A DNA stretch of 55,284 nucleotides from Alphaproteobacteria bacterium. GTDB lineage: Bacteria > Pseudomonadota > Alphaproteobacteria > ATCC43930 > CGMCC-115725. Below, one piece after another: positions 17,433 through 24,608 of the stretch (position 1 is the stretch's first letter; every line of letters starts with the position of its first letter). Below the pieces are notes generated by a model. The model saw only the letters and a program-made list of their open reading frames with translations. It searched no databases and was not told the origin of the DNA. Location: contig JASHOB010000070.1 of NCBI GenBank assembly GCA_030041335.1, forward strand, positions 1 through 55,284. The letters are read 5' to 3'. The position numbers were made by a program, and so were the translations under genes.

Positions 17433-18071
17433 CTAATTCCTCGGCGAATAGGCCGCCTCGCGCAGTTCGCCGTTATCGGGAGCGGCAACGCCTTGAGGAG
17501 GCACCGCCTGCACCGACATTAGGCCGGGCGCGGGCGTCGGGGCCGGCACCGGCATTTCAGGCTGCACACCGGGTACCACATCAGTACCATTGCCGCCGCA
17601 ATCTCCGGATTGATGCTTGACCGCATGCGGCCTGCCGTTCGGCCCCGGCGAAATCGTTATACTCCGCGAGCACATGCCGTTGGGGCCAAGCACTTCCGAG
17701 AAACTGTAGCTCTGGGTCCCAGGCGGCAGGTCGCGTGTGTCGATGCGCCACATCGCATTGCCGGGCGACTGGGCCAGCATCGCCCCAGCCTGTTGCAGCA
17801 TGGCGTTCGCCTCGCGGTCCATCGCGGCTGCGATTTGTTGGAATTGGGCAAATACCGGATCACCAGCGCCCCAGAACGGCCCGAGGCCACTGTCGAGTGT
17901 GGTCACCGGCACGATCTCAACCCTCGGCGGAACATTGCCGGTATATTCAATTTGTTCGACAACCCCGTCGGGCAGCCGGATGGTCATGTGGTGGACGGTT
18001 TGTGCCGAGACCGCGCTTGCGAAAGCGAGCGAGCCGACGCCGGCAAGAAGGAGAGTAGTCAGGGAGCGCAT
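17433..18071 (-). CDS. Secreted protein of unknown function
   Basis: 212 residues. Residues 1-23 make a Sec signal peptide with cleavage after VSA. The mature protein starts QTVHHMTIRLPDGVVEQIEY, has a central stretch around FWGAGDPVFAQFQQIAAAMDREAN, and two to three cysteines (MCSRS, SGDCGGNG) that could form a disulfide. The C-terminal 50 residues are proline-rich, with PVPAPTPAPG, typical of a linker or disordered tail. No family was recognised. It is monocistronic and divergent from the PepSY-like gene. Confidence 0.6.
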   Translation of the reverse strand: MRSLTTLLLAGVGSLAFASAVSAQTVHHMTIRLPDGVVEQIEYTGNVPPRVEIVPVTTLDSGLGPFWGAGDPVFAQFQQIAAAMDREANAMLQQAGAMLAQSPGNAMWRIDTRDLPPGTQSYSFSEVLGPNGMCSRSITISPGPNGRPHAVKHQSGDCGGNGTDVVPGVQPEMPVPAPTPAPGLMSVQAVPPQGVAAPDNGELREAAYSPRN

Positions 18072-18418
18072 GACGACCTCATTCGAGCGAACCTGTCAAT
18101 TGTCTTTGGTATAGCGCGGCGCTGTCGAAAGCGCAGGTTAAAACGGCTTTATTCGTTGGCAGCCCACCGGCGGGCTGACCTGGCCGCGGACCGTCATGTC
18201 GATACGGCTGAGAGAACGGGGGTGCCCCGATTTCATGACGGAGAGCGCGGCGCAAAGCGAACCTCCGGTGCCGGCCTCGAGACCACCCGACCAAAAAGGG
18301 CGGCATTGCGGCGCCGGGATGAACGTTATTTCATATCATTGGCGAGGCGGATTCATCTTCCCGGGTGGATGATGTCGGCAATGGGCTTCTCGCGCCCGAT
18401 TGTCCTTGGAGAGGAACG
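18072..18418. other. Divergent intergenic region
   Basis: 347 bp between two secreted-protein genes. It must contain promoters for both, but no consensus pair is convincing. A CAGCCC/GGGCTG inverted repeat at 18160-18177 has no T-run and is not called a terminator. Confidence 0.35.
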
Positions 18419-18910
18419 ATGAACCGACTTCTATTGCTCGCGACTGCGGCGACCGTCGCCTTGACCGGAGCGGCCTTCGCGCAAACCAATGGCACCCCCG
18501 GCACTGCGCCAAAGCCGGCGGCAACTGCGACCGCTCCGGTGCCGACATCGCCGCCCGTCAGTCCTAGGGCTAAGGCCGCGCCCGCCCAGGCAACCATGGC
18601 CCAACCGGCGCAAAGCACGACCGTCAAGTCCGCGCCCGAGGCCACGACGGGAAAGAATACCGCCATGAGGCCGGTCAAGAGCGCGCGCACGGAACGGCGG
18701 CGCCGGCACGGCGCGATGAGGCCGACCATGGCGGCAGAACGCCTCGTCGACCGCGAGACCAGCGCCTTGAACGTGCTCGAAGCCAAGGGTTACGGCGGCA
18801 ACTACACTGATTTTCAACGCGACGGCAGCAATTATTCGGCCATGGTGACGCACAACGGCAAGCAGCAGAAAGTAATCATCGATCCGGATGCGGGCACCGT
18901 CACTCGCTGA
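18419..18910 (+). CDS. Secreted PepSY-like protein
   Basis: 163 residues from ATG 18419, chosen because GGAGAGGAACG sits just upstream and because the next 22 residues are a Sec signal peptide ending AFAQ. The middle (about 25-100) is low complexity, rich in Ala, Pro and Thr, and probably disordered. The last 60 residues (ALNVLEAKGYGGNYTDFQRD, then QQKVIIDPDAGTVTR) have the helix-strand-strand pattern of PepSY-like domains. Periplasmic location likely. Function unknown. Confidence 0.65.
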   Translation: MNRLLLLATAATVALTGAAFAQTNGTPGTAPKPAATATAPVPTSPPVSPRAKAAPAQATMAQPAQSTTVKSAPEATTGKNTAMRPVKSARTERRRRHGAMRPTMAAERLVDRETSALNVLEAKGYGGNYTDFQRDGSNYSAMVTHNGKQQKVIIDPDAGTVTR

Positions 18911-18939
18911 ACCATCTGGTGTTGGCGTCCGCACCGGCT

Positions 18940-18968
18940 TCGCGCCGCCACCCAGTGTGGCGGCGCGA
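18940..18968. terminator. Terminator-like hairpin between convergent units
   Basis: A perfect 12-bp stem (18940-18951 with 18957-18968, loop CCAGT) sits between the end of the PepSY-like gene and the 3' end of tRNA-Leu, which runs on the minus strand. It lacks a T-tract on both sides, so termination is only a positional inference. Confidence 0.4.
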
Positions 18969-19020
18969 GCCGCGACACCGGCGCCAATGCCGCAAGAATA
19001 CTTCAGCATATTCCCAAGGT

Positions 19021-19322
19021 TGGTGCCGGTGAAGGGACTCGAACCCCCACTCCCTTGCGGGAAACGGATTTTCGCACCACTTCGGCTTTCGCCGCCCCAA
19101 AGGTTCGTGGTCCGGACTGTCCCTTCACCGTGCCGGCCGAAACCGGTTTAGGTGCTGCCCGTCCAGTCTCTACGCCTTCCCGATTTCTCGGGCTTGGCTC
19201 GGGATTAGCAGCAGCCTGACTGTCAGCCTTCCCCGACTTTGGGCAGTTCTACTCCCGGCGTTTCCGCCGAGGCACTCAATTTGCTTTTGAGTCCGTCGCG
19301 TCTACCATTCCGCCACACCGGC
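19021..19322 (-). tRNA. tRNA-Leu(CAA) gene interrupted by a group I intron
   Basis: The minus strand from 19322 reads GCCGGTG for the 5' acceptor, pairing exactly with CACCGGC before A73 and an encoded CCA (19023-19021). The 5' exon covers 19322-19289 (34 nt, ending at C34); the 3' exon covers 19072-19021 (52 nt). Joined, they give an anticodon loop CTCAAAA with anticodon CAA, a five-base-pair stem ACGGA/TCCGT, a long class II variable arm and the T-loop TTCGAGT, i.e. a leucine tRNA. The gene begins 22 bp after the stop codon of the TPP enzyme gene on the same strand and may be cotranscribed with it. Confidence 0.95.
19073..19288 (-). ncRNA. Group I intron (IC3-like) in tRNA-Leu(CAA)
   Basis: 216 nt between the tRNA exons. 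It carries the conserved core: GAGCCAAGCC (complement at 19191-19200), AGAGACTGGACGG, and P7-region GACAGTCC. Pairings visible by eye are P1 (exon ACTC with intron GAGT), P3 (CTGCCC, complement 19241-19246, with GGGCAG, complement 19155-19160), P4 (TCGGG/CCCGA), P7 (GACTG/CAGTC) and P9 (ACCAC/GTGGT). It ends in G, as group I introns do. The core resembles the tRNA introns of cyanobacterial Leu(UAA) and Azoarcus Ile. No homing-endonuclease frame is inside. Because both junctions carry AAAA, the exact site is set by the terminal G. Confidence 0.92.
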
Positions 19323-19344
19323 ACGGGCCGCGTGGTTAGCACAT

Positions 19345-21033
19345 TCAGCGCGTGATCGCCACATTGAGAATTGCCGTCTTGCCGCCCGCGACGGCCGCGA
19401 GCGCTTCGGCCAGAGCTGCCGACAGCGCCTCCTGGTGTTCGACCTTGCGGCCGTACCCGCCGAACGGCTTCGCGAACTCGGCGTAGTCAGGACCGGCTAT
19501 GTCGACGCCATAGAACAAGTCTGCGTTGACCGAAACGCCCGCGGGATAGTGGTGAACATGGCCGTGCTTCATCGCCTGGTAGCGACCGTTGTTGAAGACA
19601 ACGGTCAGCAGCGGCAGCTCGTGTGCCTTGGCGGCGCCGAGCGCCTGGACGATCGGGTTGTAGAGGAAACCACCATCGCCGGTGACCAGCACCACCGGCC
19701 GGTGGCGCGCCGCGAGCTTGACTCCGAGCGCGGTGCCGAGTCCCTGGCCCAAACCACCGAAGATGCGAAAATAGCTCTGTGGCGCCGTGTAGTCGAGGTG
19801 TCGGCGCACGATCGGATGATGGGTTATGGTTTCGTCGACGATGATCGCGTCGGCGGGCAGCGCTTCGGCCAGCGCGGCGCACAGCGCGACCGGATCGATT
19901 GCGGCCGTCGCGCGCGCCGTCTCGACTTCGGCCCGCCGCGTCGCAAGATAAGTCTGGTGGGCACGGAGCCAGCGCTGGCGCCGGGCCGCATCGTCCGCTT
20001 TCGGCAGGGCGGCGGCCAACAGCGTCAACGACGCGGCGATATCGCCTTCAAGGTAATGATCGGCGTGCAGGTTTTGATAGACCATGTGGGTCTTGAGCGG
20101 ATTGTCGTGGATCGCGACGATGGCGCCTTTGGTCGGACGGCGGTGAGGCGGATACCAGGGCGCGCGTCCGCCGACGAGCAGCACGAGATCGCTCTCGCTC
20201 ACGGCGTCATATTCGCCGATGCCGAGCCAGAGCGGGTGGTTGGTCGGGAAATTGGCGAAGGAAGCATTGATGCCGCCGATGACCGGAATGATCCCCTGTT
20301 CGGCGAGGGCGACCAGCGCGGCAAAGGCGGCGGGGTCGCGCCCGGCGGTTTCGGCGACAATGACCGGATTGCGCGCTTGGCGCAGGAGGCGGGCGATCTT
20401 TGCGATCTCGTCGGCATGGGGCTGTCGCCGAGGTGCCGCCGGCACGTGCCGGGCGTCAGGCGCCGGCGTCCAGCGGTGCAGCATGTGCTCGAGCGGCACA
20501 TTGAGATAGACCGGTCCCAAAGGCGGGCGGGCCGCCAGCTCCCCGGCGCGGACGATGCTCTCATGCAAGGTGAACGGGCTGGCGACCGCACGCGCAAACT
20601 TAACCATGGGCTCGACCAGCCGCTCCGGCCCGCCGACGCTTAACCCGCCATACCATTGCGGCTCAATGGCGAGATCGGGATCTTCGCCGAGACTGACCGA
20701 TTCGCCCGACAACACCACCATCGGCACTTCGCCCTGGAAGGCGCTCAGGATCCCCATCGCGCCATGAAGCAGGCCGACCCCGGCATGAAGCAGTACGGCC
20801 TGTGGCCGTCCTGTCACCAGCGTGTATCCCGACGCCATATTGACAGCGAGATTCTCGTGCCAAGTCTCTACGAAGCACGGCCCCCGCGTGCCGCTCACTT
20901 TCTGCCGCGCCAGCGCCTCCCAGACCGGACCCCACTCCGAGCCGGGCGACGACACGATATAGTCCATGTCGAGGCGACGGAATGCTTCCACGACCGCTTC
21001 GCCGCCGTCCAGTTCGTTGCTCTGATCAGCCAT
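19345..21033 (-). CDS. Thiamine pyrophosphate-dependent enzyme, acetolactate synthase-like
   Basis: 562 residues with the three-domain build of the POX/ALS family. The N-terminal Pyr domain has Glu60 in ETWHENLA, at the cofactor-activating position. The middle domain has the ARNPVIVAE stretch; the C-terminal PP domain contains GDGGFLYNPI (from 452) and NNGRYQAM, the GDG(X)nNN TPP-Mg motif. Acetolactate synthase, oxalyl-CoA decarboxylase and benzoylformate decarboxylase relatives share this, so the 2-keto-acid substrate is undetermined. A strong AGGAGG precedes the ATG. There is no IlvN-type regulatory subunit or other pathway gene adjacent; tRNA-Leu lies 22 bp downstream. Confidence 0.88.
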   Translation of the reverse strand: MADQSNELDGGEAVVEAFRRLDMDYIVSSPGSEWGPVWEALARQKVSGTRGPCFVETWHENLAVNMASGYTLVTGRPQAVLLHAGVGLLHGAMGILSAFQGEVPMVVLSGESVSLGEDPDLAIEPQWYGGLSVGGPERLVEPMVKFARAVASPFTLHESIVRAGELAARPPLGPVYLNVPLEHMLHRWTPAPDARHVPAAPRRQPHADEIAKIARLLRQARNPVIVAETAGRDPAAFAALVALAEQGIIPVIGGINASFANFPTNHPLWLGIGEYDAVSESDLVLLVGGRAPWYPPHRRPTKGAIVAIHDNPLKTHMVYQNLHADHYLEGDIAASLTLLAAALPKADDAARRQRWLRAHQTYLATRRAEVETARATAAIDPVALCAALAEALPADAIIVDETITHHPIVRRHLDYTAPQSYFRIFGGLGQGLGTALGVKLAARHRPVVLVTGDGGFLYNPIVQALGAAKAHELPLLTVVFNNGRYQAMKHGHVHHYPAGVSVNADLFYGVDIAGPDYAEFAKPFGGYGRKVEHQEALSAALAEALAAVAGGKTAILNVAITR

Positions 21034-21212
21034 GCCCGCCTCCTGATGTGTTGCCTCGACTGCCGGCGCGCATCGCTACTTTTGGGCGGCGGCGGGCCTG
21101 AGCAAAATAGATCTTAATGGTTTGGTCGCAAACCAATCGAAATGCAACCCATCGCGACTTGCGCCGCGACCGGGCCCCGCCTATGAAAAGCGATAACGGT
21201 AGGAGTAAGGCA

Positions 21213-21665
21213 TTGCGGTATTTCGAGGATTTTGCCGTCGGCGATGTCTACGAGCTGGGCTCGCGGTCTTTGACCCAAGAGCAGATCATCGCCTTTGCCC
21301 GTGAATACGACCCTCAGCCCTTCCATGTCGATCCGGAGGCCGCGAAAAGCGGCCCGTTCGGAACATTGATTGCCAGCGGCTGGCAGACCGTCGGCGTTTT
21401 CATGTCGTTGCTGGTCAATGGCCTGGTCAACGATACCGTCAGCCTTGGCTCGCCCGGCATCGAAGGCATCCAGTGGCTCAAGCCGGTGAGGGCGGGCGAC
21501 CGGCTGACGGGGCGGGTCCGCATCTACGAGTCGACGCCATCGAAGAGCCGGAGCGACCGGGGCATCCTCAAGACCGAAGGACAATTGACCAACCAGAGCG
21601 GCGAATTGGTGATGACAATCCGCGCCGTCAATTTTTTCGGCCGCCGGCCGGCGCCAAACCGGTAG
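21213..21665 (+). CDS. MaoC family dehydratase
   Basis: About 150 residues. The start is assigned to TTG 21213 because AGGAG (21201-21205) is 7 nt upstream and because family members begin at RYFEDF; the in-frame ATG at 21183 lacks a Shine-Dalgarno and would add ten residues. The hot-dog fold is shown by YFEDFAVGDVYELG, FAREYDPQPFHVD (the hydratase Asp/His pair) and SGWQTVGVFM. MaoC enzymes hydrate or dehydrate enoyl/hydroxyacyl-CoA. The precise substrate is not known. Cotranscription with the YqaA gene is likely (4-bp gap). Confidence 0.85.
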   Translation: MRYFEDFAVGDVYELGSRSLTQEQIIAFAREYDPQPFHVDPEAAKSGPFGTLIASGWQTVGVFMSLLVNGLVNDTVSLGSPGIEGIQWLKPVRAGDRLTGRVRIYESTPSKSRSDRGILKTEGQLTNQSGELVMTIRAVNFFGRRPAPNR

Positions 21666-21669
21666 GTCG

Positions 21670-22248
21670 ATGCTGCGCCCGGTTTATGATTGGATGATGC
21701 GGCTGGCGGCGAGCAAAAACGCGGTCGTGGCCCTCGCTTGCGTCGCCTTCATTGAAAGCTCGCTATTCCCAATTCCGCCCGATCTGATGCTGATCCCGAT
21801 GGTGATGGCGGCGCGGCAACAGGCGTGGCGCTACGCCGCGATCGCCACCCTCGCCTCGGTCGCAGGAGGATTCCTGGGATATGCTATCGGCTATTATCTG
21901 TTTGCGGTGCTTGGCCGTCCGGTCCTGGAATTTTATGGCGCCATGGCGCACTACCGGGCGATGCAGGCCGCCTACGCCCATTGGGGCGCGTGGCTTATTG
22001 TCATCAAGGGTATGACGCCGATTCCATACAAGGTTGTCACGATCGCGAGCGGGGCTTTCCATTTTCCGCTGGCGACCTTCGCCGCAGCGTCGCTGGTGTC
22101 ACGGGCGATGCGGTTTTTTCTGGTGGCGGCGCTGCTTTACCTGTTCGGCGAGCCGGTCCGCAGCTTTATTGAGCGGCGCCTGACGCTGGTCACGAGCGCC
22201 TTTGCCATTTTGCTGGTCGGCGGCTTCGTCGCCGTCGCTTATCTCTGA
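21670..22248 (+). CDS. YqaA/DedA-family membrane protein (VTT domain)
   Basis: 192 residues with about five hydrophobic segments. The VTT/SNARE-associated family is shown by ESSLFPIPPDLMLIPMV, GGFLGYAIGYYLF, and KGMTPIPYKVVTIASGAF, the last being characteristic of the YqaA branch. DedA-type proteins are inner-membrane and have been linked to lipid flipping and membrane-potential maintenance; YqaA itself is uncharacterised. It overlaps no gene but lies within 4 bp of MaoC and 3 bp of the DsbB-family gene, making a tight operon. Confidence 0.9.
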   Translation: MLRPVYDWMMRLAASKNAVVALACVAFIESSLFPIPPDLMLIPMVMAARQQAWRYAAIATLASVAGGFLGYAIGYYLFAVLGRPVLEFYGAMAHYRAMQAAYAHWGAWLIVIKGMTPIPYKVVTIASGAFHFPLATFAAASLVSRAMRFFLVAALLYLFGEPVRSFIERRLTLVTSAFAILLVGGFVAVAYL

Positions 22249-22251
22249 TCC

Positions 22252-22731
22252 GTGCCGCGGACAGCGCCTCTTATTGTCTTGCTCTTGAGTGTCGCGGTGG
22301 TCGGCGCCGCGCTGCTGGCGCAGTATTGGGGCGGGCTCGTGCCTTGCGAACTTTGCCTTTATCAGCGCTGGCCCTATTACGCCGTGATCGCACTTATGGC
22401 GCTGACACTCGCCATCGGACGACGCGGCATCAGCCGCGTCGCCCTGGCGCTGGCGGCGCTGATCTTCATCGCGGGCGCCGGGCTCGCCTTCTACCATCTC
22501 GGCGTCGAGCAGCATTGGTTCGCCGGGCCGACCGCGTGCACCGGCGGCGGACTTGCGGGCGGATCGATCGACGAAATTCGCCGGCGATTGTTGGCCACGC
22601 CGGTGGTGCGCTGCGACGTCGCCCAATGGTCGGTGATGGGCGTCGACCCGCTGGTGAGCGGCAATCTGGTGGTTTCGCTCGTCCTCTTTGTGGTTTCATG
22701 GCGGTTGGCAACGCGGATGGGAACGACATGA
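22252..22731 (+). CDS. dsbB: Disulfide bond formation protein, DsbB family
   Basis: 159 residues from GTG 22252. Four membrane segments alternate with two periplasmic loops. Loop 1 has the catalytic Cys32-x-x-Cys35 (CELC) near the membrane; loop 2 has Cys96 (ACTGG) and Cys121 (RCD), the two-pair pattern of DsbB. The enzyme reoxidises DsbA and passes electrons to ubiquinone in the inner membrane. It could alternatively be a DsbI-type variant. The stop overlaps the coq7 start (ATGA), suggesting coupled expression of a quinone user and a quinone biosynthetic enzyme. Confidence 0.9.
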   Translation: MPRTAPLIVLLLSVAVVGAALLAQYWGGLVPCELCLYQRWPYYAVIALMALTLAIGRRGISRVALALAALIFIAGAGLAFYHLGVEQHWFAGPTACTGGGLAGGSIDEIRRRLLATPVVRCDVAQWSVMGVDPLVSGNLVVSLVLFVVSWRLATRMGTT

Positions 22732-23270
22732 GCACCCACAGACTCCCCGGCGACCCAAGCACGCGCATCGCCGTGGCGCGCATGATCCGCGTCGACCATG
22801 CCGGCGAATATGGCGCGCGCCGCATCTATGACGGCCAGCTCGCGGTGCTGCGGCGGTCGCGGGCCTCGCCAGTGATCCGCCACATGGCAAGGCAAGAGCA
22901 GAAGCATCTCGATACCTTTGACCGGCTTCTGGTCGAACGCCGCGTCAGGCCGACCTTGCTGTCACCGCTCTGGCATGTCGCTGGCTATGCATTGGGGGCG
23001 GCTTCGGCGCTCCTCGGCGAGCGCGCGGCCATGGCTTGCACCGCCGCGGTCGAGGAAGTGATCGATCGCCATTATCAAAACCAGCTCAATCGCCTCGGCG
23101 AGGACGAACCCGCGCTTGCCGCCACGATCGCGCAGTTCCGGGGCGACGAAAGAGAGCATCGCGACACGGCGCTCGCGCAAGGTGCCGAAGACGCGCCAGC
23201 CTATGAGCCGATGACGGCCTTCGTCAAAGCCGGAACCCGCGCCGCGATCTGGCTCTCGACCCGGCTCTAG
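22728..23270 (+). CDS. coq7: Demethoxyubiquinone hydroxylase Coq7
   Basis: 180 residues from ATG 22728, overlapping the dsbB stop. It has the carboxylate di-iron ligands: Glu27 in DHAGEYGA, Glu57 and His60 in RQEQKHLD, and later AVEEVIDRHY and DEREHRD with Glu/His. Coq7 hydroxylates C6 of the ubiquinone ring in a late biosynthetic step at the membrane surface. Length and spacing are standard. The adjacency to dsbB is consistent with a role in the same respiratory/quinone economy. Confidence 0.95.
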   Translation: MSTHRLPGDPSTRIAVARMIRVDHAGEYGARRIYDGQLAVLRRSRASPVIRHMARQEQKHLDTFDRLLVERRVRPTLLSPLWHVAGYALGAASALLGERAAMACTAAVEEVIDRHYQNQLNRLGEDEPALAATIAQFRGDEREHRDTALAQGAEDAPAYEPMTAFVKAGTRAAIWLSTRL

Positions 23271-23303
23271 CCGGCGCTGCGCCCGAATCGGGACCGGTTT
23301 TTT
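23271..23303 (+). terminator. Probable terminator after coq7
   Basis: CCCGAATCGGG (23282-23292) nested between CCGG copies (23271-23274 and 23294-23297) is followed by six T residues (23298-23303). The inner stem is only 4 bp, so the hairpin is weak, but position and T-run fit. Confidence 0.5.
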
Positions 23304-23405
23304 CCGCCTTTGCATTTTATTTGGCCGAATACCCGACAAACTGCGGCGTTCTTAAGAAGACATTTACGCCTTCACGCTGATATGGGCAGCTGAAGAGCAC
23401 CCAAA

Positions 23406-24476
23406 ATGACAAGAAACAAATCTCGACTCCTGGTCGTTACCACGCGTTCCTGGACCAGTATTGAGCCGTTCCTGCGTGCGCTCGAACGGGCCGGCTTCTC
23501 CGTCGCCCTGGTGCATGGCCAGGCCGGCGGGCACGCGCTGCACGACACCTCGGTTGCGCTCTATCTTGCGGGGCCGCTTCAGTTTCGCCCCACCATCGAA
23601 TTCGTGATGCAGGATCTCGCGCCGGACCTCGTGGTTCCGACCGACGAGACTTCGTTCCAGCATTTGCGCGCGCTCTACGCGATGCGCAGTGAAGGCGGTC
23701 GCCTGCGTTCCCCGATCGCGCGCACGATCGCAAAGTCGCTCGGTGATCCTGAGATCTGCGAACGCATTTCGTCCCAGGCCGCGCTTGCGTCTCTCGCCCG
23801 CGACCACGGGCTCCCTGTGCCCTATGCGGTCGAAGTCGAAGATGAAGCGGCGCTGCGCTCCCTGCTCCAATCGCGCCCGCTGCCTGCGATGTTGAAGAGC
23901 GATGGCGGCTGGGCTGGGGCGTGCGCCGAGATCGTGGAGAGCCGCGATGCGGGCATCGCCGCTTACCGGCGCGTCAGCGGCAAAGCCAGACGATGGCAGG
24001 AGCAGCGCGCCGGCATTTCGGACGTCATGCAACCGCGGCCATGCGCGGTGTGGTTGCAGCAACACATCGACGGCGTGGCCGTGACACGCTCGGTCGCATG
24101 TCGCGACGGCGAGGTTCTCGCCGGCATCAGTGCGGAACCGTTGAAATCTGGTCCGACGCTAGCGGCAAAAATCATCCACCATCCGGCCTTGGACGGGATC
24201 GCCGCTTGCCTCGCCAAGGTTCTTAATCTCTCGGGGATCGTCGGGTTCGAATTCATTCTGGAGCGCGCCACGGGGAAACCGTGGCTGATTGCCGTCAAGC
24301 CTTACGCGACGCCCATTGCGCAACTCGTTGCCGCGGGTGACGTCGGTCTGCCCGATGCCCTCTACGCCGGGTTTGTGGGCCTGCCCCATGGTTGCGAGCC
24401 GGTCGAGGCACCCATTGGATCGCTGTGGCAGGACAAGCGGCTCGATCGGCGCCTGCCGGTCTCGGTCTCGAACTGA
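23406..24476 (+). CDS. ATP-grasp-like protein with altered metal-binding site
   Basis: 356 residues. An N-terminal Rossmann-like stretch (SRLLVVTTRSWTSIEPFLRA) and PDLVVPTDETSFQHLRALY resemble carbamoyl-phosphate-synthase/carnosine-synthase type ATP-grasp proteins; LPAMLKSDGGWAGA has the ATP-binding Lys, and GFEFILE (280-286) aligns with the metal-ligand strand. At the position of the canonical EIN motif it has IAVKPY (295-300), so the second Glu and the Asn ligand are replaced by Ala296 and Lys298. It may be a catalytically altered or inactive member. A perfect 10-bp palindrome TTCTTAAGAA (23349-23358) lies 50 bp upstream. No obvious partner gene. Confidence 0.6.
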   Translation: MTRNKSRLLVVTTRSWTSIEPFLRALERAGFSVALVHGQAGGHALHDTSVALYLAGPLQFRPTIEFVMQDLAPDLVVPTDETSFQHLRALYAMRSEGGRLRSPIARTIAKSLGDPEICERISSQAALASLARDHGLPVPYAVEVEDEAALRSLLQSRPLPAMLKSDGGWAGACAEIVESRDAGIAAYRRVSGKARRWQEQRAGISDVMQPRPCAVWLQQHIDGVAVTRSVACRDGEVLAGISAEPLKSGPTLAAKIIHHPALDGIAACLAKVLNLSGIVGFEFILERATGKPWLIAVKPYATPIAQLVAAGDVGLPDALYAGFVGLPHGCEPVEAPIGSLWQDKRLDRRLPVSVSN

Positions 24477-24608
24477 GGCCCTGCCGCCGGGTTTGACGAG
24501 CGCCGGCGATCAGGCCGGACCGAGATCAATCGGTCACACGCACAAAAGCGCGAGGCCGGCGGTTGCCGGTCTCGCCAAAAGTGTCAGCGGCCGATCCGCG
24601 GCCTCGAC

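Noticed and set aside
18160-18177. CAGCCC/GGGCTG inverted repeat as terminator or operator
   Set aside because: No T-run, short arms, and no positional support.
13138-19031. An 11-nt match (TGGTGCCGGTG) between the tRNA-Leu 3' end at 19021 and 13138, read as island attachment sites
   Set aside because: The match is short and GC-rich, sits in a terminator stem, would enclose core recR, and there is no integrase.
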